From NCBI GenBank assembly GCA_021568835.1, contig JAKGSH010000010.1, positions 4,712,001 to 4,776,000 on the forward strand: a stretch of 64,000 nucleotides of DNA, read 5' to 3'. The notes under the pieces are model-generated. The model made no database searches and was not told the origin of the DNA. It saw only the letters and a list, made by a program, of their open reading frames with translations. Made by a program: the position numbers and the translations under genes. Source of the stretch: Streptomyces sp. Tue 6430. GTDB lineage: Bacteria > Actinomycetota > Actinomycetes > Streptomycetales > Streptomycetaceae. Position 1 is the stretch's first letter. The number at the start of each line of letters is the position of its first letter. This document shows, piece after piece, positions 8,800 through 18,216 of this stretch.

Positions 8800-9178
8800 T
8801 GAGCACCCTTTCGAGCAGCGTCACGTCAGGTGCGCCACCGTTGTTCTCGTCGCCGCCCGGCTGGTGAATGGCCACCAGTCCGGCTTCGGCGAGGTCCGCC
8901 ACGAGGATCCGAGCCACACCCAGCGGCATGGCGAGGAGGGCCGAGACCTCCGCGACCGACTTCACCTCACGGCAGAGGTGGCAGATGCGCTGGTGCTCGG
9001 GGAGCAGCCCCATGAGCGCTGCCGGGTCGGCCGTCGTGCTGATCAGCGCCTCGATGGCGAGCTGGTAGCGCGGCCGGGTCCGGCCGCCGGTCATCGCGTA
9101 CGGACGCACCAGCGGCTGGTCGCCCTCGTCCCCGTACGGCTCCGCGTACGGATCATGAGAGGCGGTGGGCGGGGTCAT
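8780..9178 (-). CDS. cvnC: Conservon DUF742 protein (CvnC), second copy
   Basis: This intact 132-residue DUF742 protein begins MTPPTASHDPYAEPYGDE and lacks the long Gln/Pro-rich tail of the first copy. The core (RPYAMTGGRTRPRYQLAIEA, LPEHQRICHLCREVKSV, LVADLAEAGLVAIHQPGGDE) is highly conserved. The ATG lies at 9176-9178. A 112-base gap separates it from cvnB. The AATGCCGG-type intact frame here supports reading the first cvnC as one gene with a lost base. Confidence 0.93.
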   Translation of the reverse strand: MTPPTASHDPYAEPYGDEGDQPLVRPYAMTGGRTRPRYQLAIEALISTTADPAALMGLLPEHQRICHLCREVKSVAEVSALLAMPLGVARILVADLAEAGLVAIHQPGGDENNGGAPDVTLLERVLSGLRKL

Positions 9179-9290
9179 GAATCCTCCGGGCGGGACAGCA
9201 AGTCTCGGTCAGTCGTGCCGTCCGTCGAGGCCGGTGGGGGGTTGTGTCGGCCGGACGGTGATTTCGTGAGGCGGGTGGTACCTGGGCGGG

Positions 9291-9713
9291 TCAGTGGAGC
9301 AGACTGCCCTGTAGTTCGGCGCGCAGGTCGGGCGTCAGCACCGCACCCGCGCGGTCGACCAGGAGCGCCATCTCGTAGCCGACGAGGCCGATGTCGCACT
9401 CGGGGTGCGCGAGCACGGCGAGGGACGAGCCGTCCGAGACGGACATGAGGAAGAGGAAACCCCGCTCCATCTCGACGACCGTCTGGGCCACGCTGCCGCC
9501 CTCGAAGATCCGGGAGGCGCCCGCCGTCAGCGAGGTGAGGCCCGACGCGACGGCCGCCAGCTGGTCGGCACGGTCGCGCGGGAAGCCCTCGGACATGGCT
9601 AGCAGGAGGCCGTCGGCGGACACGACAACGGTGTGGGACACCCCGGGGGTGTTGTCCACGAAGTTGGTGATCAACCAGTTCAGATTCTGTGCCGCCTGGC
9701 TCATCTGGCTCAA
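9291..9713 (-). CDS. cvnB: Conservon roadblock/LC7 protein (CvnB), second copy
   Basis: This 140-residue roadblock/LC7 protein is nearly identical to the first CvnB through NLNWLITNFVDNTPGVSHTV and ASGLTSLTAGASRIFEGG. The best-placed start is TTG at 9711-9713, six bases after AGGAG and directly abutting the cvnA stop. The ATG at 9702-9704 is an alternative with a poor spacing. The equivalent position in the first copy is GTG, which supports a non-ATG start that sets the A-to-B coupling. Confidence 0.9.
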   Translation of the reverse strand: MSQMSQAAQNLNWLITNFVDNTPGVSHTVVVSADGLLLAMSEGFPRDRADQLAAVASGLTSLTAGASRIFEGGSVAQTVVEMERGFLFLMSVSDGSSLAVLAHPECDIGLVGYEMALLVDRAGAVLTPDLRAELQGSLLH

Positions 9714-12700
9714 CTAACGCTCCTGCTGGTGAGTGGGGCTGGGGAAACTGCCGGTCTGCGGGCCGTTGCCGGCCTGTCGACCCTGTGCGATGCCCCGACG
9801 GAGATTGGTCAGCCGTCCGCGTACGTCGTCAGGCGCACGCGAGACCTGCGGACCGGTTTGGTGCTGTTGCTGCTGAGCCGTGCCCGGGACGAGGTTCGCC
9901 CTGGGCACCCGGCGCGGCAGGCCGGAAGTGGTGACGCCGCCCGCGGCGGGTTGCCGGACGCGCTCGGCCTGACGGACGAGTTCGTCGTTCGGCGAGGTGC
10001 GCCAGGAGGCGCCCGTCGCCGCGGGACGTTGGGGAGCGGCCGGAGCCTGCGGCTGCTGGTGCTGCGGCGTGGGGGCCGAGCCGTCGCCGTTTCCGCCTGC
10101 CTGCTGTCCGTGGAACCAGTTGGTCTCCAGGGTGTCGAACAGCGGGGTGCGGCCGTCCCCGGACCGGCCGGCGGCAGGGCCTCCGGCTCGGGGCGGGCGG
10201 CGGGACGCGGCAGGACGGGCTGCTGCTGCGGGTAACCGTAGCCGCTGCCGTCGCCGTTGCCGGTGTTCTGGGGGCGGTCGAACTGGCCCGTGGACGAGGG
10301 GTCCTGGCGGCCGGGCAGCGCGTGCTGACCGGTGCCGGAACCGTTCTGGCCGGGGGCCGGGAACTGACCGGTGCCGGAGCCGTCGTGGCCCGGGCCGGGT
10401 ACTGACCGGTGGAGCCGTTGTCGTAGGCCTGCGGAGCGGCGAACCGGCCCGGACCCGCCGGCGCGTTCTGCCCGCCCGGCGTGCCGAAGACGTCGTTGCG
10501 GACGAAGCCGTCCTGCCGTCCGTCCGCGCCCGGAGCCGGGAACTGGCCCGTGTCCTGGGCGCCGTTCAGGCCGGTGTACTGGCCCGTGTCCTGGTACTGA
10601 CCGGTGTGCTGCGGGCCGCTCGTGCCGGGGCGCGCGAAGTCCGCGGGACCGGCGGGACCCTGGTGCTCGTCGATCCGCGGATCTCGGCGGTGGCGCCGGG
10701 ACCCTGGCGGTCGTCGACGCGCGGCATCTGCGAGGTCCGCGCGACATCGGGCTCGTCGTGCCCGCGCGGGGCGTCCAGCGGAGTGCGCGCGACCGGCGGC
10801 TGGGCGTTCTCGTCGCCCCAGCTCGTGCCACGGGACTGCGGGTTGCCGCCCGGCAGCTCGGCGCGCGGACCGCCGCGCGGCGGCAACTGCGGCTGACGGC
10901 CACGGCCGCCCTGCTCACCGCGGTTGTCGTTCTGGCGCGGCGCGGGCGGACGCCCGGCGCCGAACAGGTCCTGGCCCTGGCCCTGCGTACCGGCACCGGC
11001 CGACGGGAAACCCTGCGGCGCACCCGGGGCCTGACCGCCGAAGCCGGCGCCGGCCGGAGCCGGGCGGCCCTGCGCGGGCGAGGCCGGACCCTGCGGCCCG
11101 CGCGGCGCACCGGGACGGCCACCGCCGTCACGGCCGGGCAGCGCGGCCCGGGGGCCCTGACCGGCGGCGAGCCGGCCGCCCGTGCCCGGGCCGGCGCCGA
11201 GGGCACCGCCCTGGCCGCTCTGACGACGGGCCGCGGCGGCACCGGCGGCGGCCTGCGCGGCGGCGGGGCCGCCGGACACGCCGCCCTGACCGGGCTTGGG
11301 CTGCGGCTTCTTGCCGCCCTGGGCGACGTCCACGGGCAGCATGACCAGCGCGGTCGTACCACCGGAGTCGGACGGGCGGAGCTGGATGCGGATGCCGTGC
11401 CGCTGCGACAGCCGGCCGACCACGAAGAGACCCATGCGGCGGGAGACGGAGACGTCCACGGTGGGCGGCGACGCGAGCCGCTCGTTGATCGCGGCGAGGT
11501 CCTCGGGGAGAGGCCGATGCCGGTGTCGTGGATCTCGATCAGGACGCGGCCGTCGGGCAGCGCGTGACCGGTGACCTTGACCTTGGTCTGCGGGGAGGAG
11601 AACGAGGTCGCGTTCTCGAGCAGCTCGGCGAGGAGGTGCACGAGGTCGTTGACGACCCGGCCGGCCACTTCGGTGGTCGGCACGGAGGACAGCTCGATGC
11701 GCTCGTACTGCTCCACCTCGGAGGCGGCGGCGCGGAGCACGTCGACCAGCGGGACCGGGCGGGTCCAGCGGCGGCCGGGCTCCTCACCGGCGAGGACGAG
11801 GAGGTTCTCGCCGTTCCGGCGCATACGGGTCGCGAGGTGGTCGAGCTTGAACAGCGAGGACAGCTGGTCCGGGTCTGCCTCGCGCGACTCCAGTTCGGAG
11901 ATGAGCGAGAGCTGACGCTGGATGAGGCCCTGGGAGCGGCGCGAGAGGTTGGTGAACATCGCGTTGACGTTGCCCCGCAGCAGGGCCTGCTCGGCGGCGA
12001 GGCGGACGGCCTCGCGGTGCACGTCGTCGAAGGCCGCGGCCACCTGGCCGATCTCGTCCCGGGAGTGCACACCGACCGACTCCACGGACGTGTCGACGTC
12101 CTGCGGGTCGGACTCGGACAGCTGCTTGACCAGCTCGGGCAGCCGGTCCTGGGCGACCTTGGTGGCCGTCTCCTGGAGCCGGCGCAGCGAGCGGATCATG
12201 GACCGGGCCACGACGAACGCGCCGACCAGCGACACACCGAGCACCAGCAGGATCAGCGCACCGGAGATGATCGCCTCGCGCTCGGACTCGGCGCGCAGCT
12301 CACGGGCCTTCTGCTCCATGTCCTCGAGCAGCGTGGTCTCGATGTTGTTCATCTGCCGGATCTTGGTCGTGCTGGCGTCGAACCAGTCCTGGTACGACCG
12401 CTTGTCCAGTGACCGCAGACCGGTGGGGGAGCTGAGCGCACGCGTGGCGTACGTGTCGGCGTCCTCGATGGTCGGGCTGCCCTGCTCGATGGGCTGGAGC
12501 AGTTCCTCGGCGCCCTCGTCGCCGTAGATGCTGCGGAAGCTGGCGAGTTCGGAGTCCTGGTTCTCCAGCGCGGCCTCGGCGTACTGCCGGTCGTTCTCCG
12601 ATATCTCGCCGTAGGAGTCGGCGTTGACCGGCAGCGCGGCGGCGAGGGCGGCGCGCTGGACGGAGGCGTACTCCTTGGCGGCGGAGAAGGCGGCCAGCGC

Positions 12701-13455
12701 GCGGGTGCGCTGGATGATGTCCGGGTTGCTGGTGGCCTGCGCCATGTCCTGCGAGAGGTCGAGCAGGTGGCTGATGAGGCGGTGGTAGGCCTCCACCGTC
12801 TGGGCGGAGTTCTTCTGCTCCGCGAAGGCGGTCTTGCGGACCTTCGCGATGTTGCCGAGGTCGCTGAGGAGACCCACGAGGCTGTCGCGGACACCCTGGA
12901 GGTTGCCGTCCGTGCTGGAGGCGTCGATCTCCTCGGAGGCGTCCTTGAAGGCGGTGAGCGACTGGTCGGTCTTCTCACGGGCGCCCTTGACCGTGAAGTC
13001 GGCGGCGGTCTTGCCGTGGGCGAGGGGGCCGGCGGACTTGTCGCGCTCGTCCTGGAGCCGGATGGCCAGCTCGGTCGCCTGCTTGGTCATGTCCGTCAGC
13101 AGCTTCATGTTGTCGAGCTGCTGGATGTCGTCCATGGACTGGTTGATGCGGAGCGTGCCCAGCGTGGTGGCCGCGACCACGGGCAGCGTCAGCAGCGCGA
13201 CCAGACGCGTGGAGATGCGCCAGTTGCGCAGGGCCACGCGCGGTCCGGGGCCGGGGGTGCCGGCCGGCGGCTTGACCACGGGGTCGGGGTGCTCGGCGAC
13301 GCGGACGCGCCGGGGCGCTCACCGCCGTCACCGGACGCGGCCGGGCCCGGGTTCTGGGCGTGCTGGGGCGAGGAGCTGCCGGCCATCGGGCCAGTCCCGC
13401 CGTGCGGCTCCGGCTCGGCCGAAGCGCTGCCATCCCTCTTGAAACGTCCCTGCAC
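9714..13455 (-). CDS. cvnA: Conservon sensor kinase-like membrane protein (CvnA), second copy; five missing bases
   Basis: The joined protein is about 1250 residues. It starts at GTG 13453-13455 (VQGRFKRDGS) and carries a cytoplasmic leader, a first membrane helix (LVALLTLPVVAATTLGTL), a large helical extracytoplasmic sensor and a second helix (GALILLVLGVSLVGAFVVA). HAMP and a GHKL ATPase follow (LLENATSFSSP, HDTGIGLSP, MGLFVVGRLSQRHGI). The tail is long, Gly/Pro/Gln-rich and contains repeated TGQ motifs. Frames change at 13312-13315, 11505-11508, 10679-10680, 10392-10394 and 10157-10160, each one G/C short. Catalytic-region identity to the first CvnA is high, whereas the sensor regions differ strongly, so each likely reads a different cue. 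Confidence 0.88.
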
Positions 13456-14050
13456 TAGCGTCGCAACCTCTGGACCAGGCGCCCCTCCGCGTGAACGGAA
13501 GGACGGTGTCGGCGTCTTGAGGGGCGCCCTGAATACGCCCCCCGATTGGTCGTGAGTACCGGCGCTGGTTCCCCCTTCCAGCCGCCGCTCGGCGCTGCTG
13601 TGCGCCCTGCGCGCCGGCTCGTTCCCGCGGCGGTCCGTGGAATTCCAGCACAGTGCAGGATCTCCAACAAGGCTTGTTGGCCGGGCTGTGACATCCGTGA
13701 CAGCGGGTGAGTGGCGCATCACCAGACGTAGAAAGTGATCCTGGGCAATTCACCCGTAAGAGGGCGAACGGCCGGGTCGCGAGAGGTGTCCCAGTCGCCA
13801 TGATCAGGAGCGGAATGAGAGCTTCAGGTGTGCAATGTCCGTTTCGTGGTGGTCGCTCGAGAGCCTGGATTGACCGGTTTGAGCGCTGCTTCGTGAGCAA
13901 ACTCACACCTTGATCATGAGAGCTCCACGCGTTCTCCGGGAATCGCGTGTTTAGCCTGACGCTTTACAGAGATGGCAAAACCGACAAGACGCGCTTACGG
14001 GGGCTCCCGCGGCCGCCCGGCGCCCCGACAGGACAGGGCTCACCACCACA
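13456..14050. other. Intergenic region upstream of the second conservon
   Basis: This 595-base region lies between the cvnA start (minus) and a small plus-strand gene. The sequence from about 13640 to 13970 has lower GC than the surrounding genes and should contain both promoters. A 24-base imperfect palindrome (CACGCG arms) lies at 13926-13949. I found no supported protein or RNA gene. Confidence 0.5.
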
Positions 14051-14236
14051 GTGAAGACGACGACGATGTTCCACAAGATCGCCAACCCGCGGCGCACGAC
14101 GCTGGCGCACCTCAAGGACGCCGACGAACTGCGGCTCCCGGAGCAGCAGGAGCACTCCGTCGACCTTCCGGCCCAGACCGCCAACCCCAGGCGCACCGTC
14201 CTCGTCGACGTCCCCGTGGCCCCCTCCGCCGGATAA
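14051..14236 (+). CDS. Small protein with a duplicated ANPRRT motif, unknown function
   Basis: A 61-codon frame begins at GTG 14051 (VKTTTMFHKIANPRR...) and ends just before a strong terminator. The motif ANPRRT occurs twice, at residues 11-16 and 44-49, each followed by a hydrophobic run (TLAHL and VLVDV). There is no signal peptide, membrane helix or cysteine. An ATG at 14066 is an alternative start; neither has a good ribosome site. The tight terminator at 14284 supports a real transcript. I do not recognise the family. Confidence 0.6.
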   Translation: MKTTTMFHKIANPRRTTLAHLKDADELRLPEQQEHSVDLPAQTANPRRTVLVDVPVAPSAG

Positions 14237-14283
14237 GTACGCACAGCCGCCGCCGCATGTTCAAGGCGGCGGCCCCGAATGTC

Positions 14284-14311
14284 AAGGGCGTCCCCGGCCG
14301 GGGACGCCCTT
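14284..14311 (+). terminator. Terminator after the small ANPRRT gene
   Basis: AAGGGCGTCCCCGG (14284-14297) is followed immediately by its exact complement CCGGGGACGCCCTT (14298-14311), a 28-base perfect palindrome 48 bases after the stop codon. It isolates the small gene from the FAH-family gene downstream. Confidence 0.75.
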
Positions 14312-14367
14312 CCGCGTTAGCCTGGAGCGTCAGACTCCAGCCAGCTCACCAAGGGGCCAACCAACCC

Positions 14368-15144
14368 GTGCGCATCGCCAGGTTCTCCATCGACGGGAAC
14401 GTCGCCTTCGGCGCGGTCGAGGGCGACAAGCCGGACGAGCTCGTCCTCGACATCATCAAGGGCATCCCGTTCACGGAACACGAGCTCTCCGGCACGAAGG
14501 TGCCGCTGAGCAAGGTCCGGCTCCTGCCGCCCGTGCTCCCCAGCAAGGTCGTGGCCTTCGGCCGCAACTACGCCGAGCACGCACGCGAACTCGGCAACGA
14601 GGTGCCCGACGCCCCGTTCGCCTTCTTCAAGCCGTCCACCTCCGTGGTCGGACCCGGGGACGACATCCGGTACCCGTCCTTCTCCGAGGACCTCCACCAC
14701 GAGGCGGAACTGGCCGTGGTCATCGGCCGGATGTGCCGCGAGGTCCCGCGGGAGCGCGTCAAGGACGTGATCTTCGGCTACACCTGCGCCAACGACATCA
14801 CGGCGCGCGACGTCCAGAAGCGCGAGAAGCAGTGGGCCAGGGCCAAGGGCTTCGACTCCGCCTGCCCGCTCGGCCCCTGGGTGGAGACCGATCTGGACCC
14901 GAACGACCTCACCGTCCAGCTGACGGTCAACGGGCAGCAGCGGCAGCTGGGCCGCACCAGCGAGATGATCCACTCGATCGAGGATCTGATCGTCAACATC
15001 ACCGAGGCCATGACGCTGCTCCCCGGCGACGTGATCCTCACGGGCACCCCGGCAGGGGTCGGCCCGCTCGCTGTCGGCGACGAGGTCTCCGTCAGCATCG
15101 AAGGCATCGGCACTCTCACCAACAAGGTTGTCAAGCGTGGCTAG
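14368..15144 (+). CDS. Fumarylacetoacetate hydrolase (FAH) family protein
   Basis: This 258-residue enzyme of the FAH/2-hydroxyhepta-2,4-diene-1,7-dioate isomerase superfamily cleaves or isomerises beta-diketo acids with a divalent metal. The substrate is unknown. The metal-binding acidic triad is visible as E112 and E114 (EAELAVVIG) and D143 (NDITARD). The family start of the core, KVVAFGRNYAEHARE, and the end LTGTPAGVGPL are intact. The GTG start at 14368 has AAGGGG upstream. Its last 8 bases overlap gltX, so the two are probably co-expressed, as in other Streptomyces. Confidence 0.93.
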   Translation: MRIARFSIDGNVAFGAVEGDKPDELVLDIIKGIPFTEHELSGTKVPLSKVRLLPPVLPSKVVAFGRNYAEHARELGNEVPDAPFAFFKPSTSVVGPGDDIRYPSFSEDLHHEAELAVVIGRMCREVPRERVKDVIFGYTCANDITARDVQKREKQWARAKGFDSACPLGPWVETDLDPNDLTVQLTVNGQQRQLGRTSEMIHSIEDLIVNITEAMTLLPGDVILTGTPAGVGPLAVGDEVSVSIEGIGTLTNKVVKRG

Positions 15145-16620
15145 CGCACCCGGCTCCCCCGTACGCGTCCGTTTCTGTCCGTCGCCCACCGGTAACCCCC
15201 ACGTGGGCCTGGTCCGCACCGCCCTGTTCAACTGGGCGTTCGCCAAGCACCACCAGGGCACCCTGGTCTTCCGCATCGAGGACACCGACGCGGCCCGCGA
15301 CTCCGAGGAGTCCTACGAGCAGCTCCTGGACTCGCTGCGCTGGCTCGGCTTCGACTGGGACGAGGGTCCCGAGATCGGCGGCCCGCACGCGCCGTACCGC
15401 CAGTCGCAGCGGATGGACCTGTACAAGGACGTCGCCGACCGGCTCCTCGCCGCCGGCCACGCCTACCGCTGCTACTGCTCCCAGGAGGAGCTGGACACCC
15501 GCCGCGAAGCCGCCCGCGCCGCCGGCCGGCCCTCCGGCTACGACGGCCACTGCCGCGAGCTGACCGCCGCGCAGGTCGAGGAGTACCAGGCGCAGGGCCG
15601 CACCCCGATCGTCCGCTTCCGGATGCCCGACGAGGCGATCACCTTCACGGACCTGGTCCGCGGCGAGCTGACCTTCACCCCGGAGAACGTCCCGGACTAC
15701 GGCATCGTCCGCGCCAACGGCGCCCCGCTCTACACGCTGGTCAACCCGGTCGACGACGCCCTCATGGAGATCACCCACGTCCTGCGCGGCGAGGACCTGC
15801 TCTCCTCCACCCCCCGCCAGATCGCCCTGTACAAGGCGCTGATCGAGCTGGGCGTCGCCAAGGAGATCCCCGCCTTCGGCCACCTGCCGTACGTGATGGG
15901 CGAGGGCAACAAGAAGCTCTCCAAGCGCGACCCGGAGTCGTCGCTCAACCTCTACCGGGAGCGCGGCTTCCTCCCCGAGGGCCTGCTCAACTACCTCTCG
16001 CTGCTCGGCTGGTCCCTCTCGGCCGACCAGGACATCTTCACGATGGACGAGATGGTCGCGGCCTTCGACATCGGCGACGTCAACCCCAACCCGGCGCGCT
16101 TCGACCTGAAGAAGTGCGAGGCGATCAACGCCGACCACATCCGTCTGCTGGGCGTGGAGGACTTCACCGAGCGCTGCCGTCCGTGGCTGGGGGCCCCGTT
16201 CGCCCCCTGGGCGCCGGAGGACTTCGACGAGACGAAGTGGCAGACCATCGCGCCGCACGCGCAGACCCGCCTCAAGGTCCTCTCCGAGATCACCGACAAC
16301 GTCGACTTCCTCTTCCTCGCCGAGCCGGCCGTCGACGAGGCGAGCTGGACGAAGGCGATGAAGGAGGGCTCGGACGCCCTCCTCGCCACGGCCCGCGAGA
16401 AGCTGGACGCGGCCGACTGGACCAGCCCGGAGTCGCTCAAGGAGGCCGTCCTGGCCGCCGGTGAGGCCCACGGCCTCAAGCTCGGCAAGGCTCAGGCGCC
16501 GGTCCGCGTCGCCGTCACCGGCCGCACGGTCGGCCTGCCCTCTTCGAGTCCCTGGAGGTCCTGGGCAAGGAGAAGTCGCTGGCCCGCATCGACGCGGCCC
16601 TGGCCAGGCTCACCGCCTGA
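15137..16620 (+). CDS. gltX: Glutamyl-tRNA synthetase; frame broken near the 3' end by one missing base
   Basis: The enzyme (about 494 residues) charges tRNA-Glu and, in actinobacteria, also tRNA-Gln before amidation by GatCAB. The class I signature region is PSPTGNPHVGLVRTALFNWA, and the KMSKS-type loop is KKLSKR at residues 259-264. The anticodon-binding C domain ends SLARIDAALARLTA. The frame is lost at 16538-16540, where CCC is found and four C are needed for GLPLFESLEVLG. With that base restored the stop is TGA 16618-16620. The GTG start overlaps the upstream gene. Three tRNA-Glu and two tRNA-Gln genes lie 1.1-1.7 kb downstream. Confidence 0.94.
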
Positions 16621-16636
16621 CCCGTCCCACCCTGTG

Positions 16637-16670
16637 AGGTGCGGCACCCGGTTCGGGTGCCGCACCTTTC
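16637..16670 (+). terminator. Terminator of gltX
   Basis: AGGTGCGGCACCCG (16637-16650) pairs perfectly with CGGGTGCCGCACCT (16654-16667) across a 3-base loop and is followed by TT. It starts 17 bases after the restored gltX stop, which independently supports that stop position. Confidence 0.8.
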
Positions 16671-16724
16671 CCGTTCCACCGGTCCACCGGACACGCGCCC
16701 CGCCCGCGCGTCACCGCCGGTGCC

Positions 16725-16984
16725 ACGGCGGTCACGCCGTCGTCCGGGACGTCGACGGCACCCTCTTCGAGGCTGCCTGCTTCGGGGGATGACCCCCGAA
16801 CCCCCGGCCGGTCCGGGTACCGTCGGTGGCATGGCGATCACAGCCGTCGTCTGGGACGTCGACGACACCCTCTTCGACGCTGCTTACATCGGGGGATGAC
16901 CCCCGAACCCCCAGCCGGTCCGGGTACCGTCGGTGGCATGGCGATCACAGCCGTCGTCTGGGACGTCGACGACACCCTCTTCGA
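16725..16984 (+). repeat. 107-bp tandem duplication of the HAD gene 5' end (2.4 copies)
   Basis: The unit runs from the HAD start codon through 16 codons and then about 60 bases of upstream sequence. Copy 2 (16831-16937) and the start of copy 3 (16938-16984) are identical over 47 bases. Copy 1 (about 16725-16830) is decayed: its ATG is ACG, one base is missing and several bases differ. Each unit contains CGGGGG-ATGA-CCCCCG, a small hairpin with an ATGA stop/start in the loop (16784 and 16891 areas). Copy 3 runs into the authentic gene. Confidence 0.85.
16831..16899 (+). CDS. 22-codon leader ORF created by the tandem duplication
   Basis: ATG 16831 reads MAITAVVWDVDDTLFDAAYI plus GG and stops at TGA 16897-16899. 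It is the duplicated HAD N-terminus. Its stop overlaps an ATG at 16896-16898 that is in frame with the HAD gene, giving an ATGA coupling site. It may act as a leader peptide or be inert. There is no good ribosome site. Confidence 0.3.
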   Translation: MAITAVVWDVDDTLFDAAYIGG

Positions 16985-17669
16985 CTACACGACCGCCGAC
17001 CGCGAGGGGATGCGGGGCCACCTCGCGGCGGAGGGCCTCCTCGACCGGTACGGCACCGCCGAGCGGGCTCTGGAGCGGTGGCGGGAGGTCACCCACCAGC
17101 AGTGGGCGCGCTTCTCCGCCGGCGGCCTCACCTTCGAGGAGCAGCGCCGCGACCGGGTCCGCGCCTTCCTGGAACGGGAGATGGACGACACCGAGGCCGA
17201 CGCATGGTTCCGGCGCTACCTCGTGCACTACGAGACCGTCTGGGCCCTCTTCCCGGACGTCCTGCCCGTCCTGGACGCCCTCGCCACCAGCCACCGGCAC
17301 GCGGTGCTCTCCAACTCCAGCATCCACGTCCAGGACCGCAAGCTGCGTGTCCTCGGCGTCCACGACCGCTTCGAGTCCATCCTGTGCGCGGCCGAGCTGG
17401 GCGTCTCCAAGCCGCAGGCCGAGGCCTTCCTCGCGGCCTGCGAGGCCCTGGACCTGCCTCCGCACGAGGTGGCGTACGTCGGCGACCATCCGGAGATCGA
17501 CGGCCGGGGCGCGGCGGACGCCGGCCTGCTCTCGGTGTGGATCGACCGCTTCGGCGGCACGGCCGCCGTCGACCTCCCGTCGGGACGCCACCGGATCGCC
17601 ACCCTCGCCGAACTGCCCGCCCTCCTCGGCGCCGATACCCGTTTTGGAGCGCAGTCCACCTTCGGGTAA
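16938..17669 (+). CDS. HAD superfamily hydrolase (subfamily IA)
   Basis: This 243-residue phosphatase-like protein has all four HAD motifs: DVDDT (motif I, residues 9-13), SNSS (motif II), SKPQ lysine (motif III) and GDHPEID (motif IV). HAD IA enzymes are cytosolic Mg-dependent phosphatases of small phosphorylated metabolites; the substrate cannot be read here. I chose ATG 16938 because it begins the conserved MAITAVVWDVD. An in-frame ATG at 16896 would add 14 residues (MTPEPPAGPGTVGG) and is coupled to the upstream leader ORF. The 5' end has been tandemly duplicated. Confidence 0.9.
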   Translation: MAITAVVWDVDDTLFDYTTADREGMRGHLAAEGLLDRYGTAERALERWREVTHQQWARFSAGGLTFEEQRRDRVRAFLEREMDDTEADAWFRRYLVHYETVWALFPDVLPVLDALATSHRHAVLSNSSIHVQDRKLRVLGVHDRFESILCAAELGVSKPQAEAFLAACEALDLPPHEVAYVGDHPEIDGRGAADAGLLSVWIDRFGGTAAVDLPSGRHRIATLAELPALLGADTRFGAQSTFG

Positions 17670-17760
17670 TGTTCTTCCTGCGCCGCCGGGGAGCGGGCCG
17701 AAAGGCCGGGAACCGGGGGAGCGAACTAGAACAAGAGCCCCTCCGGGGCTTGAGTTCCAG

Positions 17761-17832
17761 TGGCCTATGGTGTAATTGGCAGCACGACTGATTCTGGTTC
17801 AGTTAGTCTTGGTTCGAGTCCAGGTAGGCCAG
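17761..17832 (+). tRNA. tRNA-Gln (CTG), first copy
   Basis: A 72-base cloverleaf has acceptor arms TGGCCTA and TAGGCCA, T-arm GGTTCGAGTCC and anticodon CTG at 17794-17796, with discriminator G. No CCA is encoded. A short GC hairpin (17736-17750) precedes it. Confidence 0.95.
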
Positions 17833-17888
17833 CTCGCAGATGTTGTGAAATCCAGCACGGTATCTGCATCGCGGATGACATCCGCAAA

Positions 17889-17961
17889 GCCCCCGTTGTG
17901 TAGCGGCCTAGCACGCTGCCCTCTCAAGGCAGTAGCGCCGGTTCGAATCCGGTCGGGGGTA
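17889..17961 (+). tRNA. tRNA-Glu (CTC), first copy
   Basis: A 73-base cloverleaf has acceptor arms GCCCCCG and CGGGGGT, T-arm GGTTCGAATCC and anticodon CTC at 17923-17925. Its anticodon stem (CTGCC/GGCAG) differs by one compensated pair from the other two Glu copies. Confidence 0.95.
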
Positions 17962-18023
17962 CAGATCCTTCCCGCGGTGACAGTCCGGGTCGCACCCGTT
18001 GTCGTCGATGCAGGATCGCTAGG

Positions 18024-18096
18024 GCCCCCGTTGTGTAGCGGCCTAGCACGCCGCCCTCTCAAGGCGGTAGCGCCGGTTCGAATCCGGTCGGGGGTA
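18024..18096 (+). tRNA. tRNA-Glu (CTC), second copy
   Basis: A 73-base cloverleaf is identical to the first Glu gene except for the CCGCC/GGCGG anticodon stem. The anticodon CTC lies at 18058-18060. CCA is not encoded. Confidence 0.95.
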
Positions 18097-18116
18097 CTGT
18101 CTGGTCTAAACCACTT

Positions 18117-18188
18117 TGGTCTATGGTGTAATTGGCAGCACGACTGATTCTGGTTCAGTTAGTCTTGGTTCGAGTCCAGGTAGACCAG
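18117..18188 (+). tRNA. tRNA-Gln (CTG), second copy
   Basis: A 72-base cloverleaf has acceptor arms TGGTCTA and TAGACCA and anticodon CTG at 18150-18152. It differs from the first Gln copy by one compensated acceptor pair (C-G to T-A), a real co-variation that supports both as functional. Confidence 0.95.
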
Positions 18189-18216
18189 CTCGGACCTGCG
18201 GAAACGCAGTGTCCAG

